In this document: piece by piece, positions 22,313-34,212 of the stretch
Layout: every line of letters starts with the position of its first letter
Numbering within the stretch: the stretch's first letter is position 1
From: Pseudomonas sp. ANT_H12B
GTDB lineage: Bacteria; Pseudomonadota; Gammaproteobacteria; Pseudomonadales; Pseudomonadaceae
DNA: 64,000 bases
Assembly: GCF_008369325.1 (NCBI RefSeq)
Contig: NZ_VOBI01000005.1
Coordinates: 62,001-126,000, forward strand
Reading direction: 5' to 3'
The notes under the pieces: generated by a model
What the model was told of the DNA's origin: nothing
The model's database searches: none
Seen by the model: the letters and a program-made list of their open reading frames with translations, nothing else
Made by a program: the position numbers and the translations under genes

Positions 22313-23437
22313 TCAGCCACGATAGTAGCGTTGTGGAACAAATGGCATTTTGCTTACGAGCAAAGGCACCTTTTTTCCACGAACAATCGCCCACACCGGC
22401 GTATCCATTGCGATGTAAGCGCTGTCGACGTAACCCATGGCCAGCGGACCACCCAGGGTCGGGCCGAAACCGCCGCTGCAGACGCTACCGATGATGTCGC
22501 CTGCTTCATTGACGATCTCTGCACCTTCGCGCACCGGTGTGCGTTCCTGAGGCAACAGACCAACGCGTTTACGGCTGACACCGGCTTGTTGTTGCCCGAA
22601 CACGGTTTCAGCGCCAGGGAAGCCGCCGGCACGTGCGCCATCGGCACGGCGCGGCTTGGAGATGGCCCACAGCAGGCTTGCTTCAATGGGGGTGGTCTCG
22701 GTGTTCATGTCATGGCCGTAGAGGCACAAGCCGGCTTCCAGGCGCAGCGAGTCGCGAGCGCCAAGGCCGATGGCCGCCACTTCAGGTTCGGCCAGCAGTG
22801 CGCGAGCCAGGGCTTCGGCGCTGGCGGCCGGCACCGAGATTTCGAAACCGTCTTCACCGGTGTAACCGGAACGGCTGACAAAGCAGTCCACACCCAGCAG
22901 CTTCACGCGAGCGAACTGCATGAAAGTCATCTTCGCAACTTCAGGCGCAAGACGCACGAGCACGGTAACGGCTGCCGGTCCTTGCAATGCCAGCAACGCG
23001 CGCTCTTCGAACAGCGGCTCGATGGTGCACTGGTCGCCAATCTGCTTGCGCAGATGCGCCAGGTCCTGATCCTTGCAAGCGGCGTTGACCACCAGAAACA
23101 ATTCGTCGTTACCGAGGTTGGCGACCATCAGGTCGTCGAGGATGCCACCGGTCTCGTTGGTGAACATCGCATAGCGCTGCATGCCCACCGGCAGATCGAT
23201 GATGTCTACTGGCACCAGGGTTTCCAGGGCCTTGGCGGCGTTGGCGCCGGTCAAGCGGATCTGGCCCATGTGCGAGACATCGAACAGCCCGGCCTGATCA
23301 CGGGTGTGCTGGTGTTCCTTCATCACGCCCAACGGGTATTGCACCGGCATGTCGTAGCCGGCGAACGGCACCATGCGGGCGCCGAGTTCGATGTGCAGTG
23401 CGTGCAGCGGGGTTTTCAGCAATTGTTCGGTGGACAT
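22313..23437 (-). CDS. gcvT: Glycine cleavage system aminomethyltransferase (T protein)
   Basis: 374 residues from the ATG at 23437 ([20 protein letters not shown]), with GAGCTGAAC-type ribosome site; a longer reading into sdaA is not supported. Conserved features include the folate-binding [24 protein letters not shown] and [19 protein letters not shown]. It transfers the methylene group from the lipoyl arm to tetrahydrofolate. It is the last gene of the gcvH-gcvP-sdaA-gcvT operon, 38 bases after sdaA. Confidence 0.96.
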   Translation of the reverse strand: MSTEQLLKTPLHALHIELGARMVPFAGYDMPVQYPLGVMKEHQHTRDQAGLFDVSHMGQIRLTGANAAKALETLVPVDIIDLPVGMQRYAMFTNETGGILDDLMVANLGNDELFLVVNAACKDQDLAHLRKQIGDQCTIEPLFEERALLALQGPAAVTVLVRLAPEVAKMTFMQFARVKLLGVDCFVSRSGYTGEDGFEISVPAASAEALARALLAEPEVAAIGLGARDSLRLEAGLCLYGHDMNTETTPIEASLLWAISKPRRADGARAGGFPGAETVFGQQQAGVSRKRVGLLPQERTPVREGAEIVNEAGDIIGSVCSGGFGPTLGGPLAMGYVDSAYIAMDTPVWAIVRGKKVPLLVSKMPFVPQRYYRG

Positions 23438-23475
23438 GTTCAGCTCCTGAAAAAGTGTGCAGATGCGCGTGAGCA

Positions 23476-24852
<1,377 letters not shown>

Positions 24853-24940
24853 GGTTGTTCTCCGGTTTCTTGTTATAGGAATTGGCGGAAATCTTTTGAC
24901 TAAATACGATCCCACAGGGTTTTGTGGTGTTCTTGAAAGT

Positions 24941-24960
24941 GGGGCGAGTAAACCCGCCCC
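24941..24960 (-). other. Intra-operon hairpin between gcvP and sdaA
   Basis: GGGGCG (24941-24946) and CGCCCC (24955-24960) around an eight-base loop, ten bases past the gcvP stop. Possible attenuator or processing site at the place where glyA is found in related operons. Confidence 0.45.
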
Positions 24961-24969
24961 CTTATTCTT

Positions 24970-27822
24970 TTAAGCGTAGCTTTCGATCGACGGGCAAGCG
25001 CAAACCAGGTTGCGATCGCCAAACACGTTGTCGACCCGACCGACCGGCGGCCAGTACTTGCCTTCGATCAGCGACGCGACCGGGTACACCGCTTGCTCAC
25101 GGCTGTACGGATGCGTCCACTCACCGACCAATTCCGCCGCCGTGTGCGGGGCGTTTTTCAGCGGGTTGTCGTCCTTGTCCAACGTGCCGTTTTCCACCGC
25201 GCGGATTTCTTCGCGGATGCGGATCATGGCGTCGCAGAAGCGGTCCAGTTCTTCCTTGGATTCGCTTTCGGTCGGCTCGATCATCAGCGTGCCGGCGACC
25301 GGGAACGACATGGTCGGGGCGTGGAAACCGAAGTCGATCAGGCGCTTGGCGACGTCATCGACGCTGATGCCGCTGCTGTCTTTCAACGGACGCAGGTCGA
25401 GGATGCATTCGTGCGCGACCAGGCCATTGCTGCCGGTGTACAGCACCGGGTAGTGCTCTTCGAGGCGACGGGAAATGTAGTTGGCATTGAGGATCGCCAG
25501 TTGCGAAGCGCGTTTCAGACCCGCGCCACCCATCATCCGAATGTACATCCAGGTGATCGGCAAAATGCTCGCGCTGCCGAACGGTGCTGCGCAGACCGCG
25601 CCTTCTTTACGCTCCATGGTGCCGTGACCCGGCAGGAACGGCGTCAGGTGCGACTTCACACCAATCGGGCCGACGCCTGGGCCGCCACCACCGTGCGGGA
25701 TGCAGAAGGTTTTGTGCAGGTTCAGGTGCGATACGTCGCCGCCGAACTTGCCCGGTGCGCAGAGGCCGACCATCGCGTTCATGTTGGCGCCGTCGATGTA
25801 CACCTGGCCGCCGTTGTCATGAATGATGCCGCAGATTTCGCGGATGCCTTCTTCGAACACGCCATGGGTCGATGGGTAGGTGATCATCAGCGCGGCGAGG
25901 TGTTCGCGGTGCTCGATGGCCTTGGCGCGCAGGTCTTCGATGTCGACGTTGCCGCGGGCGTCGCACGCGGTCACAACGACGCGCATGCCGGCCATGTTGG
26001 CGGTGGCCGGGTTGGTGCCGTGGGCGGACGAGGGGATCAGGCAGATGTCGCGACGGTCCTCGCCACGGCTCTGGTGGTAGGCGCGAATCGCCAGCAGGCC
26101 GGCGTATTCACCTTGTGAACCGGCATTCGGTTGCAGAGAGATCGCGTCGTAACCGGTGGCGGCGCAGAGCATCGCTTCCAGTTCGTCGGTCAGCTGCTGG
26201 TAACCGGCGCTTTGCTCGGCCGGGGCGAACGGGTGCAGGGCGCCGAACTCGGCCCAGGTCACCGGGATCATTTCGCTGGCGGCGTTGAGTTTCATGGTGC
26301 ACGAGCCCAGCGGGATCATGGTGCGATCCAGCGCCAGATCCTTGTCGGCGAGCTTGCGCAGGTAGCGCATCAGCTCGGTTTCCGAGTGGTAGCGATTGAA
26401 TACCGGATGGCTGAGGATCGGTGACTGGCGCAGCAACGCAGCCGGGATGGCGCTGACCACGGAGGCGGCGAGGGCGGCGAAGTCCGGCAGAGTTTTGCCA
26501 TCGGCCAGCAAGACCCACAGGGTTTCCACGTCAGCTTGCGAAGTGGTTTCGTCGAGGGACAGCCCCAGGCGTTCGCCATCGACCACGCGCAGGTTGATCT
26601 GCTGGGCACGGGCCTTTTCGTGCAGCTTGGCAGTGTTAGCACCGGTGTTCAGCGTCAGGGTGTCGAAGAAGCTTTCTTGCTCGACATTCAGGCCCAGTGC
26701 GCTCAGGCCTTTGGCCAGAATCGCGGTCAGGTGATGAATGCGGTTGGCGATCTGCGTCAGGCCTTTCGGACCGTGATAGACGGCGTACATGCTGGCGATG
26801 TTGGCCAGCAGCACTTGGGCGGTGCAGATGTTGCTGGTGGCCTTTTCGCGGCGGATATGTTGCTCGCGGGTCTGCATCGCCAGGCGCAGGGCCGGCTTGC
26901 CGAAACGGTCCACGGAGACACCGACCAGACGGCCCGGCATGTCGCGCTTGAACGCATCTTTAGTCGAGAAATACGCTGCGTGCGGGCCACCAAAGCCCAG
27001 CGGCACGCCGAAGCGCTGCGCACTGCCGATGGCCACGTCGGCACCGAATTCACCCGGCGGGGTCAGCACGGTCAGGGCCAGCAGGTCGGCGGCGACCGCC
27101 ACCAATGCATTGGCGCCGTGGAAGCGTTCGGTCAGCTCGCGGTAATCAAAGACATCACCGTTGCTCGCCGGGTATTGCAGCAGGGCGCCGAAGAATGGCG
27201 TCACGTCGCTCAGTTCCCGCTCGTCGCCAACGACCACGTCGATGCCCAACGGCTCGGCACGGGTGCGCAGCACGTCGAGGGTTTGCGGGTGGCAATGCAC
27301 GGAAGCGAAGAAGGCGTGGCTGCCCTTGTTCTTGCTCAGGCGTTTGCAGAAGGTCATCGCTTCGGCGGCGGCGGTGGCTTCATCGAGCAGCGAGGCGTTG
27401 GCGATCGGCAGGCCGGTGAGGTCGCTGATCAGGGTCTGGAAGTTCAGCAGCGCTTCGAGACGGCCCTGGGAAATTTCCGGCTGGTACGGGGTGTACGCGG
27501 TGTACCAGGCCGGGTTTTCCAGCAGGTTGCGCAGGATTGGCGACGGCGTGTGGGTGCCGTAGTAACCCTGGCCGATGTAGGTCTTGAACAGCTGGTTTTT
27601 GCTGGCGATGGATTTGATCAACGCCAAGGCATCGGCTTCGCTCAGGCCATCTTCGAGGCCAAGGACGCTGGTGCCTTTGATGCTGTCCGGGATGACACTG
27701 GCGCTCAGGGCTTCCAGGGAGTCGAAGCCGAGGCTGTTGAGCATGGCTTGCTCGTCGCCGACGCGTGGGCCGATATGGCGTGCGATGAATTCGTTGGCAG
27801 TGCTCAGATTTACTTGGGTCAT
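24970..27822 (-). CDS. gcvP: Glycine dehydrogenase (decarboxylating), P protein
   Basis: 950 residues, full length for the fused form. PLP-dependent; the lysine that binds PLP is in [17 protein letters not shown] (about residue 700). It decarboxylates glycine and passes the aminomethyl group to the lipoyl arm of GcvH. Begins [20 protein letters not shown] and ends with the usual C-terminal domain. It lies 11 bases after gcvH. Very large open frames on the opposite strand are codon-bias shadows. Confidence 0.98.
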   Translation of the reverse strand: MTQVNLSTANEFIARHIGPRVGDEQAMLNSLGFDSLEALSASVIPDSIKGTSVLGLEDGLSEADALALIKSIASKNQLFKTYIGQGYYGTHTPSPILRNLLENPAWYTAYTPYQPEISQGRLEALLNFQTLISDLTGLPIANASLLDEATAAAEAMTFCKRLSKNKGSHAFFASVHCHPQTLDVLRTRAEPLGIDVVVGDERELSDVTPFFGALLQYPASNGDVFDYRELTERFHGANALVAVAADLLALTVLTPPGEFGADVAIGSAQRFGVPLGFGGPHAAYFSTKDAFKRDMPGRLVGVSVDRFGKPALRLAMQTREQHIRREKATSNICTAQVLLANIASMYAVYHGPKGLTQIANRIHHLTAILAKGLSALGLNVEQESFFDTLTLNTGANTAKLHEKARAQQINLRVVDGERLGLSLDETTSQADVETLWVLLADGKTLPDFAALAASVVSAIPAALLRQSPILSHPVFNRYHSETELMRYLRKLADKDLALDRTMIPLGSCTMKLNAASEMIPVTWAEFGALHPFAPAEQSAGYQQLTDELEAMLCAATGYDAISLQPNAGSQGEYAGLLAIRAYHQSRGEDRRDICLIPSSAHGTNPATANMAGMRVVVTACDARGNVDIEDLRAKAIEHREHLAALMITYPSTHGVFEEGIREICGIIHDNGGQVYIDGANMNAMVGLCAPGKFGGDVSHLNLHKTFCIPHGGGGPGVGPIGVKSHLTPFLPGHGTMERKEGAVCAAPFGSASILPITWMYIRMMGGAGLKRASQLAILNANYISRRLEEHYPVLYTGSNGLVAHECILDLRPLKDSSGISVDDVAKRLIDFGFHAPTMSFPVAGTLMIEPTESESKEELDRFCDAMIRIREEIRAVENGTLDKDDNPLKNAPHTAAELVGEWTHPYSREQAVYPVASLIEGKYWPPVGRVDNVFGDRNLVCACPSIESYA

Positions 27823-27833
27823 TTCAGCGCTCC

Positions 27834-28217
27834 TCAGGCTTCGGCGTTGGCTTTGATCAGACGGTCGTAAGCGTCCTGATCCAACAGCATGGCGACAGCC
27901 GATGCATCGGTTGGCTGGAAGCGGAAGAACCAGCCTTCGCCCAGCGGATCTTCGTTGACCAGCTCGGGGCTGCTGTCGAGAGCCGGGTTCACTTCCAGCA
28001 CTTCACCGTCCAATGGCATGTAGACGCCGCTGGCGGCTTTTACCGATTCCACGGTGGCGGCTTCAGCGCCTTTGTCGTAGGACTGCAGCTCAGGCAGTTG
28101 TACGAAAACCACGTCGCCCAGGGCGTTCTGTGCGAAAGCGGTGATGCCGACTGTGACGGTGCCGTCAGCTTCGGTACGCAGCCATTCGTGATCTTCAGTA
28201 AAACGCAACTCGCTCAT
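27834..28217 (-). CDS. gcvH: Glycine cleavage system H protein
   Basis: 127 residues. The lipoylated lysine is in [15 protein letters not shown] (about residue 64). H protein shuttles intermediates between P, T and L proteins. First gene of the operon; ribosome site AGGAGTTTCC precedes the ATG (TTAGGAG). Transcription probably starts from the sigma-54 promoter about 80 bases upstream. Confidence 0.97.
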   Translation of the reverse strand: MSELRFTEDHEWLRTEADGTVTVGITAFAQNALGDVVFVQLPELQSYDKGAEAATVESVKAASGVYMPLDGEVLEVNPALDSSPELVNEDPLGEGWFFRFQPTDASAVAMLLDQDAYDRLIKANAEA

Positions 28218-28295
28218 GGAAACTCCTAAGGGGGCCAGACTCGTCTGGTGGACGCGATTGAATGCTCGGCAATGCCGTACTTTATGGATGGTTAC

Positions 28296-28316
28296 TAAGC
28301 AAAAACGCGGCCAAGG
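28296..28316 (-). promoter_or_regulatory. Sigma-54 (-24/-12) promoter of gcvH operon
   Basis: On the minus strand: TTGGCCGCGTTTTTGCTTA. The invariant GG and GC are 10 bases apart, as required (consensus TGGCAC-N5-TTGC). It lies about 80 bases before gcvH, and gcsR next door encodes a sigma-54 activator. Confidence 0.8.
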
Positions 28317-28377
28317 TTTTTTATTGTTTATAAATCAATAGGTTATCTGTTTTATCGACACGTAAAAATGTATGCGC

Positions 28378-28395
28378 TGTAGCGAAATCGCTACA
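28378..28395 (-). promoter_or_regulatory. TyrR-like GcsR box A (perfect 18-bp palindrome)
   Basis: TGTAGCGAAATCGCTACA, an exact palindrome with TGTAGCG-N4-CGCTACA layout. It is about 100 bases upstream of the expected start of the gcv transcript, a usual distance for an enhancer-binding protein. Confidence 0.7.
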
Positions 28396-28458
28396 GCGTA
28401 GGGCGAAGAAAAAAGCCTAGGAGGATCAAAGCCTTGCACAGCGGTGATCAGGAGAGGG

Positions 28459-28476
28459 TGTAGCGATATCGTTCCG
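28459..28476 (-). promoter_or_regulatory. GcsR box B
   Basis: TGTAGCG-ATAT-CGTTCCG. It differs at one base from the TGTAACG-N4-CGTTCCG consensus that I recall for P. aeruginosa GcsR. Confidence 0.7.
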
Positions 28477-28477
28477 C

Positions 28478-28495
28478 TGTAGCGCTTTCAGTACA
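28478..28495 (-). promoter_or_regulatory. GcsR box C
   Basis: TGTAGCG-CTTT-CAGTACA, 19 bases (nearly two helical turns) from box B on the same face of DNA. The second half is weaker. Confidence 0.55.
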
Positions 28496-28524
28496 GAGGG
28501 AGGTCGCTTTTGAGTCGAGTAAAT

Positions 28525-28555
28525 GATCGTTCCCACGCGGAGCGTGGGAACGATC
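28525..28555. repeat. Short palindromic repeat, GTTCCCACGC class
   Basis: GATCGTTCCCACGC and GCGTGGGAACGATC, 14-bp perfect arms with a GGA loop, 14 bases past the gcsR stop. Related units occur at 38390-38488. It may work as the 3' end of the gcsR mRNA. Confidence 0.8.
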
Positions 28556-28568
28556 AACCGAGTAGAAC

Positions 28569-30077
28569 CTATGGCTTGTTGGGAATGCCGTACTTGCGCA
28601 ACCGATGGGCGATCGCGGTGTGGGACGTTTGCAGGCGGCTGGCCAGTTGGCGGGTCGAGGGGTAGCTGACGTAGAGTTTTTCCAGCAGGGTTTTCTCGAA
28701 CTCTTCCATCGCTTGTTCCAGGCTGTCGACGTCGCTGTCACTCTGGCGCGCCACGGAGGTGCCAGCGATGTCGAGGTCGCCGATGTCCACCAGGCTGCTT
28801 TCGCAAATCGCCGCGGCGCGGAAAATCACGTTTTGCAATTGCCGCACATTGCCCGGCCAGCGATTGCCCAGCAGCGCCGGATAAGTGCCCGGTGCCAGGC
28901 GACAGACCGGACGCTGGATCTGCGCGCAAGCCTGCTGCATGAAGTAGCGGGCCAGCAGCAGGATGTCCTGACCGCGTTCGCGCAAGGGCGGAACTTCGAC
29001 GTTCAGGACGTTGAGGCGATAGAAGAGGTCTTCGCGGAACGAACCTTCGCTGACCATTTTTTCCAGATCGCGGTGCGTAGCGCTGAGGATTCGCACGTTG
29101 ACCTTCACCTCACGATCGCCGCCCACCCGCCGGAAGCTGCCATCGTTCAAGAAGCGCAGCAACTTCGCCTGCAAGTACGGCGACATCTCGCCAATCTCGT
29201 CGAGAAACACCGTGCCCTGGTTCGCCAGTTCCATCAGCCCCGGTTTACCGCCGCGTTGCGCGCCGGTGAACGCGCCAGGGGCGTAGCCGAACAGTTCGCT
29301 TTCGGCGAGGTTCTCCGGCAATGCCGCGCAGTTCAACGCCAGGAACGGCGAACTGTGGCGAGCACTGATGGCATGGCAGGCGCGAGCCACCAGTTCTTTG
29401 CCGGTGCCGGTTTCGCCCTGGATCAACAACGGCGCATCAAGGGCCGCGACGCGCTGGGCACGAGCCTTGAGGGTACGAATAGCCGGGGACTCGCCGAGCA
29501 GCGCATCGAAACCTTCGGCATGGTCGTGGTGCAGCGCCGAGAGGCGTTCACCGATGCGGTTCGGTTGATACAGCGTCAGCAGGGCGCCGGCGTCGGTGAT
29601 CGGCGTGGCGTCCAGCAGCAGGGTCTGGCCATTGACGGTGACTTCCCGCAGCGGCAGGCGAAAACCGTTTTCCAGCAGCGCTTCGAGCAGCGCCTGATCG
29701 GCGAACAGGTCGGCGATGCTTTCGCCGTCAGGCTCGCGACCGTACAAGGCGATCAGTGCCGGGTTGGCCAGCAGCACCTTGCCGGCACTGTCCAGCGCCA
29801 GGACCGGGTCGGTCATGGCCGCGAGCAGCGCATCGAGCTGCAAGTGCCGGCGCTGGCCGGGCAGGATGTCGACCACCGTCACCGCTTGCACGCCGTGCAC
29901 GCTGAACAACGCGTCGCGCAGCTCTTCGAGCACTTGCGGGCTTAGAGTCGGGGCATCGATGTAGACGTTGGGCGGAATCATTTCCACCGCATCCAGATTG
30001 AGATTGCGCCCACCGAGCAAGGCCAGGACTTCTTGGGTGATGCCGACGCGGTCGATGAAACTGACGTGGATACGCAT
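28569..30077 (-). CDS. gcsR: TyrR-like sigma-54 activator of glycine cleavage (GcsR)
   Basis: 502 residues from the ATG at 30077. N-terminal ACT-type domain (1-70, MRIHVSFIDRVGITQEVLAL), PAS domain (about 80-175), AAA+ domain with Walker A (GETGTGKE, 221-228), intact GAFTGA loop (268-273) and Walker B (TVFLDEIGEM), then a C-terminal TyrR helix-turn-helix (TRQLASRLQTSHTAIAHRLRKYGI). The intact GAFTGA indicates true sigma-54 activation, unlike E. coli TyrR. ACT domains usually sense amino acids; glycine is the likely ligand. It lies directly upstream of its inferred target operon. Confidence 0.93.
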   Translation of the reverse strand: MRIHVSFIDRVGITQEVLALLGGRNLNLDAVEMIPPNVYIDAPTLSPQVLEELRDALFSVHGVQAVTVVDILPGQRRHLQLDALLAAMTDPVLALDSAGKVLLANPALIALYGREPDGESIADLFADQALLEALLENGFRLPLREVTVNGQTLLLDATPITDAGALLTLYQPNRIGERLSALHHDHAEGFDALLGESPAIRTLKARAQRVAALDAPLLIQGETGTGKELVARACHAISARHSSPFLALNCAALPENLAESELFGYAPGAFTGAQRGGKPGLMELANQGTVFLDEIGEMSPYLQAKLLRFLNDGSFRRVGGDREVKVNVRILSATHRDLEKMVSEGSFREDLFYRLNVLNVEVPPLRERGQDILLLARYFMQQACAQIQRPVCRLAPGTYPALLGNRWPGNVRQLQNVIFRAAAICESSLVDIGDLDIAGTSVARQSDSDVDSLEQAMEEFEKTLLEKLYVSYPSTRQLASRLQTSHTAIAHRLRKYGIPNKP

Positions 30078-30177
30078 GGGGCGGTTTTTGGTTCTGGAAT
30101 GCGGAGGGAGGCAAGTATGCCTTGGGGCGGGCCAATGGTGAAATCCTGCGCAGGACTTCGGGGCCACACCGAACCAA

Positions 30178-30267
30178 TGTGGGAGCGGGCTTGCTCGCGA
30201 AGGCGGGCTGACAGCCGACATTGATAGTGACTGACACTCCGCTTTCGCGAGCAAGCCCGCTCCCACA
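30178..30267. repeat. REPIN-type inverted repeat
   Basis: TGTGGGAGCGGGCTTGCTCG... and its reverse complement, separated by about 40 bases. It lies between gcsR and the DUF5064 gene. Confidence 0.9.
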
Positions 30268-30293
30268 GGTTCAGCTTTTACTGAAGAATTGGG

Positions 30294-30653
30294 TTATTCC
30301 AGATGTTCAGGTTTGACCGGATCGCCGGATTTGACGTCGAGTTGCGCCCGCACGTCTTCGAACATCTCATCGTAGTACTTGTGCATCGAGCCGATGCTGG
30401 CCGTCTTAGGCAGGCCGTACTTTTGCGCGATGCGCGTGGCGTGACGGGCGAAGTCGAAGGCCTGGTCCTTGGGCAGATAAAACTCTTCATTCAGGTCCTT
30501 GCCCTCGACCGAGCCATGCAGCTTGAAGAGCATGCCTTGGCCTTCCTTGGGATCCTGGGCGATTTCGTATTCGATGTGCAGGTTGTAGCTGAAGTCGTCC
30601 TTGTTCAGCGCATGGCGCTCCATGTGCAGATGACCGGGCTCAAACGTTGCCAT
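30294..30653 (-). CDS. DUF5064 family protein
   Basis: 119 residues from the ATG at 30653 (MATFEPGHLHMERHALNKDD). Soluble, with beta-rich first half (FSYNLHIEYEIAQDP, MLFKLHGSVEG) and a helical C-terminal half. The protein matches what is called DUF5064, known to me mainly from Pseudomonas and without known function. It follows arcC after a 64-base gap in the same direction, so read-through from the arc operon is possible. Confidence 0.8.
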   Translation of the reverse strand: MATFEPGHLHMERHALNKDDFSYNLHIEYEIAQDPKEGQGMLFKLHGSVEGKDLNEEFYLPKDQAFDFARHATRIAQKYGLPKTASIGSMHKYYDEMFEDVRAQLDVKSGDPVKPEHLE

Positions 30654-30717
30654 TGGCGTCTCTCCTGCAAAAGGCATTGAATCAGGGCAGACCTCACGCC
30701 TGCCCCCGGAGTTTCGT

Positions 30718-31647
30718 TTATTGATAGCTAATACCAGGCGTCGCCGTACTGATGCGCGTGCCGGCCTTGCCCTGGACGATCGCTTCGATGTCCGAGAGTG
30801 AACCGATCACCGCGGTTTTTCCAGTCTGGCGGGCGAACTCGCAGGCCGCCTGAACCTTCGGCCCCATGGATCCCGCGGCGAAGCCGAGTTTTTCCATTTC
30901 GTCGGGGTGCGCTTCAGCGATGGCTTTTTGCGTCGGTTTGCCGAAGTCGATGAACGCCGCGTTGACGTCGGTGGCAATCACCAACAGATCGCTTTCCAGC
31001 TGTTCGGCCAGCAGCGCCGAGCACAAGTCTTTGTCGATGACCGCTTCCACGCCTTGCAGTTTGCCGTGGGCGCCGTACAGGGTCGGGATGCCGCCACCGC
31101 CGGCACAGATCACGATGCTGCCTTTTTCCAGCAGCCACTTGATCGGGCGGATTTCGAAGATGCGTTTCGGTCTCGGGCTGGCCACCACGCGGCGGAATTT
31201 GTCGCCGTCCGGGGCAATCGCCCAGCCTTTCTCGGCGGCGAGCTTTTCCGCTTCAACCTTGGTGTAGACCGGGCCGATGGGTTTGGTGGGGTTTTGAAAT
31301 GCCGGGTCGTTGGCGTCGACTTCGACCTGGGTCAGGAGGGTGGCGAAGGGCACTTCGAAGTCCAGCAGGTTGCCCAGTTCCTGTTCGATGATGTAGCCGA
31401 TCATGCCTTCGGTTTCGGCACCGAGCACGTCGAGCGGGTACGGCGAAACTGAGGTGTAGGCCGCCGCTTGCAGCGACAGCAGGCCGACCTGTGGACCATT
31501 GCCGTGGGCGATGACCAGTTCATTGCCAGCGTAAATCTTGGCGATCTGTTCGGTGGCGATCCGGATGTTGGCGCGTTGATTGTCCGCGGTCATGGGTTCA
31601 CCACGGCGGAGCAGGGCGTTACCGCCCAGAGCAACGACGATACGCAT
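30718..31647 (-). CDS. arcC: Carbamate kinase (arginine deiminase pathway)
   Basis: 309 residues, starting [19 protein letters not shown] with the amino-acid-kinase glycine loop, and CAGGGGIPT further on. It makes ATP from carbamoyl phosphate and ADP, the energy-yielding last step of the pathway. It is the last gene of arcDABC, separated from arcB by a REP repeat. Confidence 0.97.
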   Translation of the reverse strand: MRIVVALGGNALLRRGEPMTADNQRANIRIATEQIAKIYAGNELVIAHGNGPQVGLLSLQAAAYTSVSPYPLDVLGAETEGMIGYIIEQELGNLLDFEVPFATLLTQVEVDANDPAFQNPTKPIGPVYTKVEAEKLAAEKGWAIAPDGDKFRRVVASPRPKRIFEIRPIKWLLEKGSIVICAGGGGIPTLYGAHGKLQGVEAVIDKDLCSALLAEQLESDLLVIATDVNAAFIDFGKPTQKAIAEAHPDEMEKLGFAAGSMGPKVQAACEFARQTGKTAVIGSLSDIEAIVQGKAGTRISTATPGISYQ

Positions 31648-31711
31648 AATGCAGTCCTTCTAAAGCAGAGAGGTTGCGAGCGACTCGGTCTCCCTGCTGG
31701 AACCCGATCAG

Positions 31712-31801
31712 TGTGGGAGTGAGCCTGCTCGCGATGAGCATTTCACACTCAACAGAGCTGTTGACTGTTACTCCGCTATCGCGAGCAGGCTCGCTCCCAC
31801 A
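31712..31801. repeat. REPIN-type inverted repeat between arcB and arcC
   Basis: TGTGGGAGTGAGCCTGCTCGCGA and its near reverse complement at 31777-31801. Being inside the operon, it may reduce or protect the arcC part of the mRNA. Confidence 0.9.
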
Positions 31802-31838
31802 GGGGCTTGGTGCCAGCCGGGAGAGCCAGGTGAGCCTG

Positions 31839-32849
31839 TTAGATATCCGCCAACGCCGACACCAGGATCGCCTTGATGGTGTGCATGCGGTTTTCCGCTT
31901 GCTCGAAGGCGATGTTGGCCGGAGATTCGAAGACTTCTTCAGTCACCTCAACACCATTGGCCAAGTGCGGATACCGCGCGGCGATGTCTTTGCCGACCTT
32001 GGTTTCGCTGTTGTGGAACGCCGGCAAACAGTGCATGAATTTCACGCGCGGGTTGCCGGCGGCTTTCATCATGTCGGCGTTGACCTGGTACGGCAGCAGT
32101 TGCTCGATGCGCTCGTCCCACGCTTCCACCGGCTCACCCATCGACACCCAAATATCGGTGTGGATGAAATCCACGCCCTTGACCGCTTCCTTCGGGTCTT
32201 CGGTGATGGTGATGCGTGCGCCGCTGTCTTCGGCGAAGGCTTTGCACTGAGCAATGAAATCAGCGTGCGGCCACAAGGCTTTCGGCGCGGCGATGCGCAC
32301 GTCCATGCCCAGTTTTGCGCCGATCATCAGCAGCGAATTACCCATGTTGTAGCGCGCATCGCCGAGGTAGGCGTAGCTGATGTCGTGCAGCGGCTTGTCG
32401 CTGTGTTCGCGCATGGTCAGGGTGTCGGCGATCATTTGCGTCGGGTGGAATTCAGCGGTCAGACCGTTGAACACCGGCACGCCGGCGAACTTGGCCAGCT
32501 CCTCGACGATTTCCTGTTCGAAGCCACGGTACTCGATGGCGTCGAACATCCGCCCCAGCACGCGGGCGGTGTCTTTCATGCTTTCCTTGTGGCCGATCTG
32601 CGACGACACCGGGTCGATGTAGGTGACGTGGGCGCCCTGGTCGTGGGCCGCGACTTCGAAGGCGCAACGGGTGCGAGTCGAGGTTTTTTCGAAGATCAGC
32701 GCGATGTTTTTGCCTTTCAGATGCGGACGCTCGGTGCCGGTGTACTTGGCGCGTTTGAGGTCACGGGACAGGTCCAGCAGATAATGCAGCTCGCGAGTCG
32801 TATGGTGCATCAGCGAGAGCAGGCTGCGGTTGCGCATATTGAAAGCCAT
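31839..32849 (-). CDS. arcB: Catabolic ornithine carbamoyltransferase
   Basis: 336 residues. Carbamoyl-phosphate motif [15 protein letters not shown] (near residue 55), ornithine-side motif [12 protein letters not shown]. In this operon it splits citrulline to ornithine and carbamoyl phosphate. Its length and context fit the catabolic (ArcB) form instead of biosynthetic ArgF. It lies 70 bases after arcA. Confidence 0.97.
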   Translation of the reverse strand: MAFNMRNRSLLSLMHHTTRELHYLLDLSRDLKRAKYTGTERPHLKGKNIALIFEKTSTRTRCAFEVAAHDQGAHVTYIDPVSSQIGHKESMKDTARVLGRMFDAIEYRGFEQEIVEELAKFAGVPVFNGLTAEFHPTQMIADTLTMREHSDKPLHDISYAYLGDARYNMGNSLLMIGAKLGMDVRIAAPKALWPHADFIAQCKAFAEDSGARITITEDPKEAVKGVDFIHTDIWVSMGEPVEAWDERIEQLLPYQVNADMMKAAGNPRVKFMHCLPAFHNSETKVGKDIAARYPHLANGVEVTEEVFESPANIAFEQAENRMHTIKAILVSALADI

Positions 32850-32919
32850 GATTGGATCTCCTTGGGTTTCGGTTATCCGCCGGCTTCGCGCTTTATAAGC
32901 ACGAAGCAGGGCACAGGAA

Positions 32920-34176
32920 TTAATAGTCGATAGGGTCGCGGATGATCGGGCAGGTCATGCAGTGGCCGCCCCCACGCCCACGGCCGAGTTCGCCGGCACT
33001 GATGGTGATGACTTCCACACCGGCCTTGCGCAGCAGGGTGTTGGTGTAGGTGTTGCGGTCGTAGCCGATCACCACGCCTGGCTCCACGGCCACCACGTTG
33101 TTGCCATCGTCCCACTGCTCGCGTTCGGCGGCGAAGCTGTTGCCGCCGGTTTCCACCACGCGCAATGCTTTCAGGTTGAGGGCCTTGGCGACGGTGTCGA
33201 GGAAGTTGGTTTCTTCGCGGCGGATGTCGATGCCACCCGGTTTGCTTTCGTCAGGGCGCAGGGTGAAGGCAACGATCTGGTTCACCACTTCCGGGAAGAT
33301 TGTCACGAGGTCGCGGTCGCAGAAGCTGAACACGGTGTCCAGGTGCATCGCCGCGCGAGACTTCGGCAGCCCCGCGACGATCACGCGTTCTACCGCTTTA
33401 TTTTTGAACAGGCTCACCGCCAGTTGGCCGATAGCCTGACGGGACGAACGCTCGCCCATGCCGATCAACACCACACCGTTGCCGATCGGCATCACGTCGC
33501 CGCCTTCAAGGGTGGAACTGCCGTGTTCCTGGTCCGGATCCCCGTACCAGATCTGGAAGTCGGCGTTGGTGAACTGCGGGTGGAATTTGTAGATGGCCGT
33601 GGCCAATAACGTTTCCTGACGGCGCGCCGGCCAGTACATCGGGTTGAGCGTCACGCCACCGTAGATCCAGCAAGTGGTGTCGCGGGTGAACTGGGTATTG
33701 GGCAGCGGCGGCAGAATGAAGCTGGAGTGACCGAGAAATTCGCGGAACATCTGAATGGTCTTGCCGCCGAAGCTGTCCGGCAGGTCATCGGCGGAGACGC
33801 CGCCAATCAGGAATTCAGCGATCTTGCGCGGCTCCAGGCTGCGCAGCCACGAACTGGTTTCGTTGACCAGGCCGAGGCCGACCGAGTTGGCGCTGATTTT
33901 GCGCTCGAGAATCCAGTCCAGTGCTTCAGGAATGGCGACGATGTCGGTCAGCAGGTTGTGCATTTCCAGCACATCGATGTTGCGTTCGCGCATTTTGTTG
34001 ACGAAATCGAAATGGTCACGCTTGGCTTGGGCGACCCACAGCACGTCATCGAAAAGCAGCTCGTCACAGTTGTTCGGGGTCAGCCGCTGATGGGCCAGGC
34101 CTGGGGAGCAAACCATGACTTTGCGCAGTTTGCCGGCTTCGGAATGTACGCCGTACTTAACTTTTTCCGTGGTCAT
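32920..34176 (-). CDS. arcA: Arginine deiminase
   Basis: 418 residues as in P. aeruginosa. The nucleophilic Cys is in the C-terminal [18 protein letters not shown]; the His/Glu partners are in [13 protein letters not shown] and FTRDTTCWI regions. It converts arginine to citrulline and ammonia. Begins [20 protein letters not shown]. It follows arcD by 36 bases. Confidence 0.97.
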   Translation of the reverse strand: MTTEKVKYGVHSEAGKLRKVMVCSPGLAHQRLTPNNCDELLFDDVLWVAQAKRDHFDFVNKMRERNIDVLEMHNLLTDIVAIPEALDWILERKISANSVGLGLVNETSSWLRSLEPRKIAEFLIGGVSADDLPDSFGGKTIQMFREFLGHSSFILPPLPNTQFTRDTTCWIYGGVTLNPMYWPARRQETLLATAIYKFHPQFTNADFQIWYGDPDQEHGSSTLEGGDVMPIGNGVVLIGMGERSSRQAIGQLAVSLFKNKAVERVIVAGLPKSRAAMHLDTVFSFCDRDLVTIFPEVVNQIVAFTLRPDESKPGGIDIRREETNFLDTVAKALNLKALRVVETGGNSFAAEREQWDDGNNVVAVEPGVVIGYDRNTYTNTLLRKAGVEVITISAGELGRGRGGGHCMTCPIIRDPIDY

Positions 34177-34212
34177 TACAGTGATCCTCCAGATGACAAA
34201 ACAAGTCAGGTG

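Larger units (their letters stand above)
28218..28568 (-). other. Regulatory region between gcsR and gcvH
   Basis: 351 bases with no gene. It contains, in order of transcription, a palindromic hairpin after gcsR, three 18-bp TyrR-like boxes and a -24/-12 promoter. The part around 28310-28360 is A/T-rich, as expected for a bendable stretch between activator sites and a sigma-54 promoter. Confidence 0.7.

Noticed and set aside
26536..27870. Plus-strand open frame of 444 codons over gcvP
   Set aside because: Antisense shadow of gcvP.
28218..28440. Glycine riboswitch before gcvH
   Set aside because: I could not find the paired aptamer core; protein control by GcsR with a sigma-54 promoter explains the region better.
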